A stretch of DNA of 64,000 nucleotides from Streptomyces venezuelae (GCF_008642295.1 NZ_CP029190.1:1426001-1490000), one strand, 5' to 3'. Positions 16,253 through 25,274 are shown, numbered from the stretch's first letter. Numbers and translations: made by a program. Notes: a model not told the origin generated them from the sequence alone.

Positions 16253-17173
16253 ATGACCGAAGACCGCCCGAGGCGTTACCTGGTAACGGGCGTCACCGGC
16301 TTCCAGGGCGGAACCGTGGCCCGGCTGCTCACCGCCCGCGGACACGAGGTGCGCGGCCTGGCCCGCCACCCCGAAGGGGTCCTGGGCCCCGTCGACCCCG
16401 CCGTCACCTTCGTCCCCGGTGACCTGGGCAACGCCGAGGACGTCCGGCGGGCGTTCGAGGGCGTCACCCACGCCGCCGTGGTGCTGCCGCTGGTGTACGA
16501 CATCGAGACCATCACCGGCTACGCCCGCAACATCGCCGACGCGGCCCGCGAGGCCGGGGTCGAGCGGCTGGTCTACAACGTCAACACCCCGCTGCCGGAA
16601 GTCACCACGGCCTACGCCGGGTTCGAGAGCCGGCGTGCCGCCGAGGAGGTGCTGCGCGCGAGCGGCGTGCCCACCGTGGTGGTCCGCCCGCCGGTCTACC
16701 TCGACAACCTGTTCAGCCCGTGGAACGGTCCGGCCCTGGTCAACGACGGGGTGCTGGCCTACCCGCTGCCCGCCGACCAGCGCGTGGCCTGGCTGTCGCA
16801 CGTCGACCTCGCCGAACTCGTCGTGGCCGCGCTGGAGAAGGACGGGGTGACCGACCGGGTGCTGCCCATCGGCGGCGCCGACGTGCTCACCGGCCCGGAA
16901 CTGGCCGCGCTGTTCGCCCAGGTGCTGGGCCGGGAGGTCAGCTACCTCCCGCTGCCCGTCGACCAGTTCGAGCAGGGCCTCGGGCAGGTTCTGGGAGCCG
17001 AGGCCGCCGCGGGCGTCGCCGGGATCTACCACCACGTCGGCACCGGGGAAGCCCCGGACCTGCTGCACACCGACCCGCGGCGGGTCGAGTCCGAGCTCGG
17101 GGTACGGCTCACGCCGACCGTCGAGTGGATCAAGGCGCAGCCCTGGGACCACTGGTCACAGGCGGCGCACTGA
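16253..17173 (+). CDS. NmrA-like NAD(P)-binding protein
   Basis: A 306-residue atypical short-chain dehydrogenase of the NmrA/HSCARG group. The dinucleotide-binding glycine motif is YLVTGVTGFQGGTVARLL, followed by FVPGDLGNAEDVRRAFEG and a C-terminal substrate lobe. The catalytic Tyr-x-x-x-Lys of classical SDRs is not evident, so it could be a reductase (quinone or imine) or a redox sensor. It starts 6 bp after the MFS gene with AGGTAGGA upstream, and is the last gene of the HpaB-MFS-NmrA operon. Confidence 0.82.
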   Translation: MTEDRPRRYLVTGVTGFQGGTVARLLTARGHEVRGLARHPEGVLGPVDPAVTFVPGDLGNAEDVRRAFEGVTHAAVVLPLVYDIETITGYARNIADAAREAGVERLVYNVNTPLPEVTTAYAGFESRRAAEEVLRASGVPTVVVRPPVYLDNLFSPWNGPALVNDGVLAYPLPADQRVAWLSHVDLAELVVAALEKDGVTDRVLPIGGADVLTGPELAALFAQVLGREVSYLPLPVDQFEQGLGQVLGAEAAAGVAGIYHHVGTGEAPDLLHTDPRRVESELGVRLTPTVEWIKAQPWDHWSQAAH

Positions 17174-17179
17174 ACCGGC

Positions 17180-17223
17180 CCGGTGTCAGGGGCGCGGCCG
17201 TCGGCCGGCGCCCCTGACACCGG
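17180..17223 (+). terminator. Strong 16-bp stem terminator
   Basis: CCGGTGTCAGGGGCGC (17180-17195) is perfectly complementary to GCGCCCCTGACACCGG (17208-17223). The 12-nt loop can itself fold. It starts 6 bp after the stop codon of the NmrA-like gene and separates that operon from the ketosynthase gene. Confidence 0.85.
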
Positions 17224-17289
17224 GGCGGGCCGCACCGGGCGGTGTTTCACACCGGCCGGGCGGCATTCACGGGGGAGGAGAAAACGCAC

Positions 17290-19026
17290 ATGTTACGCAA
17301 CAGCGGTGCGGGCGAGCCGGATATGACCGGCACACCCCACCGGGCGGGACCGGTTCCGATCGCGGTGATCGGGATGGCCTGCCGACTGCCCGGAGCAGAC
17401 AGTCCCGAAGCACTCTGGGACCTGCTCGACAACGGCACCGACGCCACCGGCCCGCTGCCCCGGGACCGGTTCGCCGGAACCACCGACGACGCGCGGCTGC
17501 GCGGCGGGTTCCTCGACGCGGTCGATGCCTTCGACGCGGACTTCTTCGGCATCGCCGAGGACGAGGCCGCCCTGATCGACCCGCAGCAGCGGCTGCTGCT
17601 CACCACGGCCTGGGAGGCCCTGGAGGACTCGGGCACCCTGCCCGGCTCACTGGCCGGCACCCGTACTGCCGTGTACGCCGGCCAGAGCCACGGCGACCAC
17701 TGGGACCGGCTGCGCGACGCCGGGGCCGAGGACCGCCTCGACCCGCTCGGCAGCCTCGCCGGAACCCAGCAGAGGTCCCTGCTCGCGGGCCGGATCTCGT
17801 ACGCCTTCGGCCTGCACGGGCCGAGCGTGACCGTCGACACCGGCCAGGCCTCCTCGCTCACCGCCGTGCACCTGGCTTGCCTGAGCCTGCGGGCCGGGGA
17901 GGCCACCCTGGCCCTGGCCGGCGGCGCGAACACGGTCCTGGCCCCCGCGGCCACCCAGCTGTTCGGCCGGGCCGGGGTGCTCGCCCCCGACGGACGCTGC
18001 AAGTTCGGCGATGCCGCGGCGGACGGGTTCGTCCGCTCCGACGGCGTCGGCATGGTGGTGCTCAAACCCCTCGAGCGGGCGCTCGCCGACGGCGACCGGA
18101 TCCGTGCCGTGCTGCTCGGCAGCGCGGTCGGCAACGACGGTGCCACCAAGGAACGGCTGACCGACCCGTCCCGCACCGGCCAGCGGCTCGCGATGCGCTG
18201 GGCGTACGAGGACGCCGGGGTGTCCCCCGGGGACGTCGACTACGTGGAGGCGCACGGCACCGGCACCCGGATCGACGCGGTCGAACTCGGCGCGCTGAGC
18301 GAGGTCCTCGGCGAGGGCCGGCCGGCCGGACGTCCGGTGCTGGTCGGGTCCGTGAAGACGAACATCGGCCACTGCGAGGCCGCGGCGGGCGTTGCGGGCC
18401 TCATCAAGACCGTGCTGTGCCTGGAGCACCGGGCCGTGCCGGCCAGCCTCCATCTGAAGGAGCCCTCGCCGCTGGTCGACTGGGACCGGCTCCCGCTGGT
18501 CGTGCCCACGACGACCCGGCCCCTGCCGCCCCGCCGGCCCGGCCGCCCGCACCTGGCCGCGGTCAACGGCCAGAGCATCTCGGGGGTCAATGTCCACATG
18601 GTCCTGGCGTCCGCGCCCGAGTCCGTACGCGAGGACGAGCGCGAGGACGAACGCGAGGACGAACGGGCGGACGGACCCTGGCCGCTGGTGCTGTCCGCGC
18701 CGACCGCGGACCAGCTCGCCGCCCTCGTCCGGGCCTACCTCGCGCACCTCGCGCCCGACGGCCCCGGCCGCCGCGACCACGCACGCGACATCTGCTGGAC
18801 CGCGGCGACCCGCCGCACCCGGCACCACCACACCCTCACCGTGCGCGGCGACAGCCACTCCGCACTGCACCAGGCACTCGCCGACCGGTGCGACCTGCCC
18901 AGCGGGGGCGCACCGGACCCCGACCCTGCCGAGGCGGCGGCCTTCGCCGCGCTTCCCGGCCGGGTGGTCACCCTGCCACCCCACCCCTGGCGCGGCCGGC
19001 GCCACCCCCTGATCACCACCGGCTGA
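17290..19026 (+). CDS. Free-standing KSQ-type ketosynthase (PKS remnant without acyltransferase)
   Basis: A 578-residue protein. Residues about 30-445 form a modular type I PKS ketosynthase (IAVIGMACRLPGADSPEALW, DPQQRLLLTTAWEALEDSG). The nucleophile motif reads GPSVTVDTGQASSLTAVH, so Gln186 replaces the catalytic Cys. Both histidines are intact (AHGTGT H322; NIGH H361). This is the KSQ pattern of loading-module decarboxylases. After the KS-AT linker (PLVLSAPTADQLAALVRAYL) the protein ends in RVVTLPPHPWRGRRHPLI, which resembles the post-AT linker. The acyltransferase between the two linkers is absent. A three-fold EDERED repeat sits in the linker. The ATG has GGGGGAGGAG upstream. No carrier protein is in the window, so the substrate is unknown; decarboxylation is inferred from Gln. 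Confidence 0.85.
   Translation: MLRNSGAGEPDMTGTPHRAGPVPIAVIGMACRLPGADSPEALWDLLDNGTDATGPLPRDRFAGTTDDARLRGGFLDAVDAFDADFFGIAEDEAALIDPQQRLLLTTAWEALEDSGTLPGSLAGTRTAVYAGQSHGDHWDRLRDAGAEDRLDPLGSLAGTQQRSLLAGRISYAFGLHGPSVTVDTGQASSLTAVHLACLSLRAGEATLALAGGANTVLAPAATQLFGRAGVLAPDGRCKFGDAAADGFVRSDGVGMVVLKPLERALADGDRIRAVLLGSAVGNDGATKERLTDPSRTGQRLAMRWAYEDAGVSPGDVDYVEAHGTGTRIDAVELGALSEVLGEGRPAGRPVLVGSVKTNIGHCEAAAGVAGLIKTVLCLEHRAVPASLHLKEPSPLVDWDRLPLVVPTTTRPLPPRRPGRPHLAAVNGQSISGVNVHMVLASAPESVREDEREDEREDERADGPWPLVLSAPTADQLAALVRAYLAHLAPDGPGRRDHARDICWTAATRRTRHHHTLTVRGDSHSALHQALADRCDLPSGGAPDPDPAEAAAFAALPGRVVTLPPHPWRGRRHPLITTG
18631..18666 (+). repeat. 12-bp tandem repeat in ketosynthase linker
   Basis: Three in-frame copies of GAGGACGARCGC encode an EDER-type acidic/basic repeat in the linker after the ketosynthase domain. 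It marks a flexible, length-variable junction. Confidence 0.7.
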
Positions 19027-19029
19027 GCC

Positions 19030-19045
19030 GGGCCGGCGCCGGCCC
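19030..19045. terminator. GC palindrome after ketosynthase gene
   Basis: GGGCCGGCGCCGGCCC is a perfect 16-bp palindrome 3 bp after the ketosynthase stop. It may act as a terminator; there is no T-run. The rest of the gap to 19280 shows no gene. Confidence 0.45.
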
Positions 19046-19280
19046 CCGGACCCGTCCGGGTGGTCCCGCACCGCCGCGGGCGCGCGACACCCGTCGCTGC
19101 GCTACGACCTCCCGAGCTTCCCGCCGTACCCGCCACGAGCCATGAGGCCGCCACCCGCCCCGCGCCGACCCCGGCCGCGCGGTGAGGCCGCGTGCCCATG
19201 CCCGCCCGTGCCCGTCCGCGTGCGACGGCTCACCCGCACGCATGTCCTCATCCCACCGCCCGATCCTTACGGAGTCACAC

Positions 19281-20498
19281 ATGTCGCACCTTGTCGATGT
19301 CGACCTGGGCAACCCCATACGCACCACCGCCATACAGAGCCTGGACCCGCTGAACGCCGACCGCGCCTGCTTCGACCTGCGCCGGCAGAACGCCGACGGC
19401 GACGTCCCCGCCCTGACCGCCGCGCTGCGCCGGCTCGTCCCCACGACGGCCGCCGTCGACGCGTACTCCCTGGAGATGTGCGTGGCCGCGATGCGCGACC
19501 TCGGCATGTTCCTCGGGTCGATCAAGCGCCACGGCCCCGAACCGCTCGACCTGGTCCCCGAGGTGCAGCCGGTCCTCCTCGAACTCGGCCGCAGGACCGA
19601 CATGGTGCCCCGCGACACCGTGCACCACTACTGCACCTGGAACCCGGTCGGCGGACGCCAGCGCATGTACACCGGCGACGTCCAGGAGGCATACCTCCAG
19701 GAGTCGGTGCGCATGGTCTTCCCGCACCTCAGGGACGGCCTCGAACTGGCCGCGAACCTCAGCGAGATGGACCTCTCGGACCCCAAGTTCGCCGTGGTCA
19801 CCGATGAGTTGACCCGGCACGTCGAGACGACCGTGGCCGCCATCGACATGGTCGTCTCCAATGTCAGCCCCGAGTTCTTCGCCCGGGTCCTGCGCCCCTA
19901 CTTCGAGGACATCACCGTCGACGGCCGGGTGCTGCTCGGGCCGGCCGCGGCCCAGGTGCCGCTCTGGCTGATCGACCAGGCGATCTGGGCCTCGGACCGC
20001 AGCGAACCCGAGTACGAGGAGTTCCTGCGCGACTCCGTCCCCTACAGCCTGCGCCGCTGGCGCGACCTGTTCGACCGCTGGACCCAGGTGCCGTCCGTGG
20101 TCAGCCGGCTGGTCGACGCCTTCGGCGACGACCCCGAGGAGGCCGAGCGGCGCGACCCCGCGCTCCGCGAGAGCGGCGAGGCACTGGCCCGGCTGCTGCG
20201 CGTGATCGTGGTCTTCCGCGGCCGTCACCTGGGCATCGCCCGGAAGGCGTACGACGCCGACCTGCGCCTCTACCCGGTGGGCAGCGGTGGCGCGAGCGTC
20301 GACCTGCTGCGGCAGATCATCAACCTCACCCGGGTGACCTCCGAGGCCACCCGGGCCACCGCCCGCCGCCGCGCCGGCCAGGCCGCCGGCCACACCGCGG
20401 GCCACCACGGCCACGGTCACGGTCACGGTCACGGCCACGCACACGGTCACGGCCACGCACACGGCGCCGGCCACGGCACCGAGCGGAGGCCCGCATGA
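19281..20498 (+). CDS. PrnB-like haem enzyme (IDO superfamily) with His-rich tail
   Basis: A 405-residue homologue of PrnB, the haem enzyme that converts 7-chlorotryptophan to monodechloroaminopyrrolnitrin. Matching segments are MRDLGMFLGSIKRHGPEPLD, TVHHYCTWNP, YTGDVQEAYLQESVRM, VLLGPAAAQVPLWLIDQAIW and the C-terminal IVVFRGRHLGIARKAY with GSGG. His316 in RGRHLGIA aligns with the proximal haem ligand of PrnB. PrnB lacks the extra C-terminal tail seen here: about 30 residues of alternating His-Gly/Ala encoded by a hexanucleotide repeat. The ATG has GGAG six bases upstream. It is first in a tightly coupled operon (ATGA overlap) with the second PhzS-like gene, the DsbA-like gene and the BBE-type oxidase. 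A tryptophan-type substrate is inferred; there is no halogenase nearby. Confidence 0.85.
   Translation: MSHLVDVDLGNPIRTTAIQSLDPLNADRACFDLRRQNADGDVPALTAALRRLVPTTAAVDAYSLEMCVAAMRDLGMFLGSIKRHGPEPLDLVPEVQPVLLELGRRTDMVPRDTVHHYCTWNPVGGRQRMYTGDVQEAYLQESVRMVFPHLRDGLELAANLSEMDLSDPKFAVVTDELTRHVETTVAAIDMVVSNVSPEFFARVLRPYFEDITVDGRVLLGPAAAQVPLWLIDQAIWASDRSEPEYEEFLRDSVPYSLRRWRDLFDRWTQVPSVVSRLVDAFGDDPEEAERRDPALRESGEALARLLRVIVVFRGRHLGIARKAYDADLRLYPVGSGGASVDLLRQIINLTRVTSEATRATARRRAGQAAGHTAGHHGHGHGHGHGHAHGHGHAHGAGHGTERRPA
20406..20465 (+). repeat. Hexanucleotide repeat coding a His-Gly/His-Ala tail
   Basis: Ten consecutive CACGGY/CACGCA units encode alternating His-Gly and His-Ala at the end of the PrnB-like protein. 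The protein tail could bind metal, as in histidine-rich metallochaperones. The DNA repeat can expand or contract by slippage. Confidence 0.9.
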
Positions 20499-21808
20499 GC
20501 ATCCTCATCGCCGGCGCCGGGATCGGCGGGCTCACCACGGCGCTGAGCCTGCACGCCGCCGGGGTGCGCCCCGGGGAGATCCGGCTGCTGGAGGCCGTAC
20601 CCGACATCCGGCCGCTGGGCGTGGGACTGAACATCCTGCCCAACGCCGTGCGCGAGCTCGCCGAACTCGGCCTGCTCGACGAGCTGTCGGCGGTCTCCGT
20701 GCCCACCGGCAGCCTCGGCTACCACAACCGGTACGGCCGGCTCATCTGGCACGAACCGCGCGGCCTGCAGGCCGGCTACCGCTGGCCGCAGCTCTCCGTC
20801 CACCGCGGCCGGCTCCAGTCCGTACTGGCCGGGGCCGTGCGCGAGCGGCTCGGCGCCGACGCCATCGTCACCGACTCCCGGGTCGAGGGGTTCACCCCGC
20901 TGTCCGACGGCCGGGTGCGCGTCGGCGTGCGCCACCCGGCCGCCGGGGGCACCTCGCAGACCGAGGCGGACGTCCTGATCGGCGCGGACGGCATCCGCTC
21001 GGCCGTACGGGCCGCCCTGCACCCCGACGAGGGCCCGCCGCGCTGGAACGGGCTGATCGTCTGGCGGGGCACCACCTGGGCGCCGCCGTTCCTGGACGGC
21101 AGCACGATGGTCATCGCCGGGGACGACCGCCGGCGCGCCGTGGTCTACCCCATGTCGGGACCGGGTGCCGACCCCGCCCGGCCCGCCGGCGCGCCGCCCG
21201 GCAGCGTCCTGATGAACTGGGCGGTGGCCCGCGCCGCCGACCCCGGCAGCGAGTCGGAACCGGCCGACTGGAACCGCGCGGTGCGCCCCGCCGACTTCCT
21301 CGACGCCTTCACCGACCTGGCCTTCGACTGGCTCGACATACCCGCACTGATCCGCACCGCCGACGAGGCGTACGTCTACCCCATGGTCGACCGCGACCCG
21401 CTGCCGCGCTGGACCCACGGCCCGGTCACCCTGCTCGGGGACGCGGCCCACGCCATGTACCCGATGGGCTCCAACGGTGCGACCCAGTCCATCGTGGACG
21501 CCCGTGTCCTCGCCCGCGCGCTCGCGCTGTACGAAGACCCGCACGCGGCCCTCACCGCGTACGAGGCCGAACGGCTGCCGGCGCTCACCCGCATCCAGCA
21601 GGCGGCCCGCCGCCGGGGGCCCGAGGTCGTCATCGACCTGGCCCACGAACGCGCCCCCGGCGGCTTCGACCGGGTCCAGGACGTCTTCCCGGGTACCGAA
21701 CTGGCCGACATCTCGGCCGACTTCGCCCGGCTCGGCGGCTTCGACCCGGACCACGTCAACCACCGGCCGTCCCACTCCGTCGTCCCGGCCGCCGGAGCCG
21801 CCCTGTGA
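20495..21808 (+). CDS. PhzS-like FAD-dependent aromatic monooxygenase (copy 2)
   Basis: A 437-residue class A flavin monooxygenase paralogous to the protein at 11831-13138: ILIAGAGIGGLTTALSLHAA, the DG motif VLIGADGIRSAVRAALHPDE, and the GD motif VTLLGDAAHAMYPMGSNGAT. Segments such as RPLGVGLNILPNAVRELAEL, YPMVDRDPLPRW and MYPMGSNGATQSI are even closer to PhzS than copy 1. Its ATG overlaps the stop of the PrnB-like gene (ATGA) and its stop overlaps the next GTG (GTGA), so it is translationally coupled to both. It probably hydroxylates, perhaps with decarboxylation, the product of the PrnB-like enzyme. Confidence 0.9.
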   Translation: MSILIAGAGIGGLTTALSLHAAGVRPGEIRLLEAVPDIRPLGVGLNILPNAVRELAELGLLDELSAVSVPTGSLGYHNRYGRLIWHEPRGLQAGYRWPQLSVHRGRLQSVLAGAVRERLGADAIVTDSRVEGFTPLSDGRVRVGVRHPAAGGTSQTEADVLIGADGIRSAVRAALHPDEGPPRWNGLIVWRGTTWAPPFLDGSTMVIAGDDRRRAVVYPMSGPGADPARPAGAPPGSVLMNWAVARAADPGSESEPADWNRAVRPADFLDAFTDLAFDWLDIPALIRTADEAYVYPMVDRDPLPRWTHGPVTLLGDAAHAMYPMGSNGATQSIVDARVLARALALYEDPHAALTAYEAERLPALTRIQQAARRRGPEVVIDLAHERAPGGFDRVQDVFPGTELADISADFARLGGFDPDHVNHRPSHSVVPAAGAAL

Positions 21809-22467
21809 GCACCGGCACCACCGCACCGCTGCGGGTGGACATCTGGTCGGACCTGTCCTGCCCCTGGTGCTACATCACCAAGCGCACCTTCGAGGCCGCC
21901 CTCGTGGCCTCGGGCCGGGCGGACGTCCAGGTGGTGGCGCACCCCTACCAGATCGACGGGGAGCGCCCCGCCGAGCCCACCCCCATGATCGAGTGGCTGG
22001 GCGGCAAGTACGGCGCCGAGCGCGCCCGCCGCATGGACGAGGAGGTCACGGCGGCCGGACCGCGCCACGGCATCACCTTCCACAACGCCTCGGGCTACGC
22101 CGTCAACACCCTCCAGGCCCACCGGCTGCTGCGGCATGCGGGCCGACACGGCCGGGCCGTGCAGAGCGCGCTCGAAGAGCTCGTCTTCGCCGCCTACTTC
22201 ACCCACCGGGGCAATATCGCGGACCCCGCCCTGCTGGCCGGCCTGGCCGAACGCGCCGGGCTCGACCGCGAGGAGGCCCTGGCGTACCTCGCCTCGGACC
22301 GCGACCTCGCCGAGATCCGCGCCGAGATCCGCACCGCCCGCGAGGACGGCATCACCGCCGTTCCCGTCTTCACCTTCAGCAACGGCCACCGCATCGAAGG
22401 CGCCCAGCAGGAACAGGACCTCTTTCTGTCCGCCCTCGCGCCCGCCACCGGAGAGACATCGACATGA
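21805..22467 (+). CDS. DsbA-family oxidoreductase (FrnE-like)
   Basis: A 220-residue thioredoxin-fold protein of the DsbA/FrnE/2-hydroxychromene-2-carboxylate isomerase group. The N-terminal active site is WSDLSCPWCYITKRTFE (CPWC) and the cis-proline region is GITAVPVFTFSNGHRIEGAQ. No signal peptide is seen, so it is cytosolic. FrnE-like proteins recur in aromatic polyketide clusters with an isomerase or redox role that is not settled. The GTG overlaps the upstream stop and the gene's own stop overlaps the next ATG (ATGA), so it belongs to the four-gene operon. Confidence 0.87.
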   Translation: MSTGTTAPLRVDIWSDLSCPWCYITKRTFEAALVASGRADVQVVAHPYQIDGERPAEPTPMIEWLGGKYGAERARRMDEEVTAAGPRHGITFHNASGYAVNTLQAHRLLRHAGRHGRAVQSALEELVFAAYFTHRGNIADPALLAGLAERAGLDREEALAYLASDRDLAEIRAEIRTAREDGITAVPVFTFSNGHRIEGAQQEQDLFLSALAPATGETST

Positions 22468-24137
22468 TCCGAAACCACCCCGCCTCCACCCGCCGGGGCT
22501 TCCTCGGCAGCACCGCCGCGGTCGGCGCGGGCGTCGCGGCCGGCACCGTACTCGGCGCCGGACCCGCCGCGGCCACCACCGCAGCAGCCACCACGGCGGC
22601 CGGCGCGGCGGCGGCCACCGACACCGCCACCTACATCGGCAAGGACAGCCCGCAGTACGGCGACCTGACCCGCGGCGTCAACCAGCGCTGGACCGGCACC
22701 CCGGAGTGGGTCTGCGTCCCGCACTCCACCGCCCAGGTCGTCGCCGCCGTCCAGAAGGCCCTCGACAGCGGCAAGCGGCCGTCCGTGCGCGGCGGCGGCC
22801 ACTGCTTCGAGGACTTCGTCGACAACGCCGACGTACGCGCCCTCATCGACCTGTCGGCCCTCGACACCATCACCTACGACGGTGCGCGCCGGGCGATCTC
22901 GGTGGGCGCCGGGGCGACCCTCGGCGAGATCAACGAGCAGCTGTTCAAGCGCTGGGGGATCGCGATACCCGGCGGCTCCTGCCCGACGGTCGGTGTCGGC
23001 GGGCACGTCAGCGGCGGCGGCTACGGCCCGCTGAACCGTACCCACGGCCTGACCGTCGACCACCTGTACGCCGTCGAGGTCGTGGTCGCCGACGCCACCG
23101 GCACCGCCCGCGCGGTCATCGCCACCCGCGAGCCCGACGACCCGCGCCGCGACCTGTGGTGGGCCCACACCGGCGGTGGCGGCGGCAACTTCGGCATCGT
23201 CACCCGCTACTGGTTCCGCACCCCGGGCCTCAGCGGTCGCACCCCGCAGACCAGCCTGCCGCAGCCGCCCGCCGAACTGCTCGTCGGCACGGTCCTGTGG
23301 CGGTGGGCCGACCTCGACGAGCGCTCCTTCGTCCGGCTGGTGAAGAACTACAGCGCCTGGCACGCCGCGCACAACGGCGCCGACGACCCGCAGCGCGACC
23401 TGTACAGCCACCTGGCGACCTTCCACCGCTCCGGTGGCGCGGTGGCCCTCAACGTCCAGCTCTCCACCGCCGCGGGCCCGGACCCCGAAGGCCGCTTCGA
23501 CGCGTTCATCGCCGCCGTCGGCGCGGGCGTCGGCGCCCGCGGGACGACCGTGGAACGGCGCCGGCTGCCCTGGCTGCTGGCCACCCAGTGGTCCGGGTTC
23601 GCCGACCGGCCCTCCGGCAAGCGCATCAAGGGCAAGTCGGCCTACCACCGCACGGCCTTCGACGACGCCCAGGCCGCCGCCCTGCACCGGCACCTGACCC
23701 GCGCCGACTACGACCACCCCGGCAGCGGTGTCCTGATCGCCCCCTACGGCGGCCGGGTCAACACGGTCGCGCCGGACGCCACCGCCCTGGTCCACCGGGA
23801 CAGCGCGCTGATCCTGATGTACGTGAGCGAGTGGACCGATCCGGCGCAGGACGCCCGGCACATCGGCTTCCAGCGGGAGTTCTACGAGGACGTGTACGCG
23901 GCGACCGGCGGTGCGCCCGTGGACACCGCCGGGAGCGGCACGGCCGGCGCGTACGTCAACTACGCCGACGTGGACCTGCGCGACCCGAGCCGCAACCGCT
24001 CGGCGCAGCCCTGGCACCAGCTGTACTACGGCGCCAACTACGCCAGGCTCCAGGAGGTCAAGTCCCGGTGGGACCCGCGCGGGGTGTTCCGGCACGCGCT
24101 GTCCGTGGAACCGCGCGCCGGACGGTCCCCGCGCTGA
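22464..24137 (+). CDS. Tat-exported BBE-type FAD-linked oxidase
   Basis: A 557-residue berberine-bridge-enzyme-like oxidase. The N-terminal STRRGFLGSTAAVGAG is a twin-arginine signal followed by an Ala-rich segment, so secretion is predicted. The FAD domain has VRGGGHCFEDF and IPGGSCPTVGVGGHVSGGGY, giving the His and Cys pair that attaches FAD bicovalently in this family. TGGGGGNFGIVTRYWF and a C-terminal BBE motif (WHQLYYGANYARLQEVKSRW) complete it. Typical chemistry is O2-dependent oxidation of alcohols, C-N bonds or oxidative cyclisation. It is the last gene of the PrnB-like operon, 12 bp from convergent trpD. Export implies a late or extracellular step. Confidence 0.92.
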   Translation: MIRNHPASTRRGFLGSTAAVGAGVAAGTVLGAGPAAATTAAATTAAGAAAATDTATYIGKDSPQYGDLTRGVNQRWTGTPEWVCVPHSTAQVVAAVQKALDSGKRPSVRGGGHCFEDFVDNADVRALIDLSALDTITYDGARRAISVGAGATLGEINEQLFKRWGIAIPGGSCPTVGVGGHVSGGGYGPLNRTHGLTVDHLYAVEVVVADATGTARAVIATREPDDPRRDLWWAHTGGGGGNFGIVTRYWFRTPGLSGRTPQTSLPQPPAELLVGTVLWRWADLDERSFVRLVKNYSAWHAAHNGADDPQRDLYSHLATFHRSGGAVALNVQLSTAAGPDPEGRFDAFIAAVGAGVGARGTTVERRRLPWLLATQWSGFADRPSGKRIKGKSAYHRTAFDDAQAAALHRHLTRADYDHPGSGVLIAPYGGRVNTVAPDATALVHRDSALILMYVSEWTDPAQDARHIGFQREFYEDVYAATGGAPVDTAGSGTAGAYVNYADVDLRDPSRNRSAQPWHQLYYGANYARLQEVKSRWDPRGVFRHALSVEPRAGRSPR

Positions 24138-24149
24138 CGGGCCGTGCCG

Positions 24150-25274
24150 CTAGCGGGCCGCGCGGCCGGACAGCCCCTGGCGCCGGTCCTGCCCGGCCCG
24201 TTTGACCGTGGCCGTCCGCCACTGCTCCAGAACGGCCGCCGCTGCGCCCGAGTCCAGCGCCGCGGCGGCCCGTTCCACCCCGGTGGCCAGCCGGCCGGCC
24301 ACCGGGGCGGTGGACGGCTCCAGCGCGGCCAGCCCGGCCGCCGCGGACAGCAGGACCGCGTCCCGCACCGCCCTCGGCACCGGCCGGCCGGCCAGCAGGT
24401 CGAGGGCCACCGCGGCGTTGTGGGCCCGGTCGCCGCCGCGCAGCCCGGCCGCGTCGGTCCGTGGGATCCCCACCGTGCGCGGGTCGAACACCTCCTCGCG
24501 CACCTCGCCCTCGTGGACGGACCAGACGGTGGAGGTGGTGGTGACGGTGAGCTCGTCCATCCCGTCGTCACCCCGGAAGACCAGCGCCGACACCCCTTGC
24601 CGGGCGAGCACCCCGGCCATCAGGGGTGCGGCCCGGCGGTCGGCGACACCGACCGCCAGGGCCGAGGGACGAGCCGGATTCGACAGGGGGCCCAGCAGGT
24701 TGAACACGGTACGGACGCCCAGCTCGCGCCGCGGCCCGGCCGCGTGCCGCAGCGCCGGGTGGAACAGCGGGGCGAAGCAGAAGGTGATGCCGGTCTCCTC
24801 CGCCACCGCGGCGATGTCCCCCGGCGGCAGCTCCAGGACGACGCCCAGTTCCTCGAGCACATCGGCCGACCCGCACCGCGAGGAGGCCGACCGGTTGCCG
24901 TGCTTGACGACCCGGGCCCCGGCTCCCGCCGCGACGATGGCCGACATGGTGGAGATGTTGACGCTGTCCGAACCGTCACCGCCCGTCCCCACGATGTCCA
25001 CCGCGGGCCCGGCCACCGCCAGGGGCGTGGCGTACCGGTGCATCGCCCGTACCAGCCCGGCCAGTTCGTCCACCGTCTCGCCCTTGGCCCGCAGTGCGAC
25101 CAGCAGTCCTGCGAGCCGGGCGGCCCCGGCCTCCCCGGCCATGACCCGGCCCAGCGCCCAGTCCGTGTCCTCGGCCGTCAGGTGCCGGCCTTCGAGCAGC
25201 GCGTTCAGCAGGTCCGGCCAGCAGCGGGCAGCGGGCCCGGTCACGGCGGCGGTTGCGTTCGGCTGTACAGTCAC
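24150..25274 (-). CDS. trpD: Anthranilate phosphoribosyltransferase (cluster copy)
   Basis: A 374-residue TrpD homologue: [19 protein letters not shown] (PRPP/Mg site), [20 protein letters not shown] (anthranilate site) and [16 protein letters not shown] (second metal site) are all intact, so activity is expected. It transfers the phosphoribosyl group of PRPP to anthranilate, the second committed step to tryptophan. The GTG at 25274 follows GGGGGA. It is transcribed alone, divergent from the MocR gene, and no trpF, trpC, trpA or trpB is nearby. It probably boosts tryptophan supply for the cluster. Confidence 0.93.
   Translation of the reverse strand: MTVQPNATAAVTGPAARCWPDLLNALLEGRHLTAEDTDWALGRVMAGEAGAARLAGLLVALRAKGETVDELAGLVRAMHRYATPLAVAGPAVDIVGTGGDGSDSVNISTMSAIVAAGAGARVVKHGNRSASSRCGSADVLEELGVVLELPPGDIAAVAEETGITFCFAPLFHPALRHAAGPRRELGVRTVFNLLGPLSNPARPSALAVGVADRRAAPLMAGVLARQGVSALVFRGDDGMDELTVTTTSTVWSVHEGEVREEVFDPRTVGIPRTDAAGLRGGDRAHNAAVALDLLAGRPVPRAVRDAVLLSAAAGLAALEPSTAPVAGRLATGVERAAAALDSGAAAAVLEQWRTATVKRAGQDRRQGLSGRAAR

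Noticed and set aside
17290..19026. Fatty-acid FabF/FabH assignment for the ketosynthase
   Set aside because: N-terminal GMACRLPGA, the KS-AT linker and the post-AT-type tail are those of a modular type I PKS, and the Cys is Gln.
22194..24095. 633-codon minus-strand open frame opposite the BBE oxidase
   Set aside because: Shadow frame; the plus-strand protein is an unmistakable FAD oxidase with correct codon bias.
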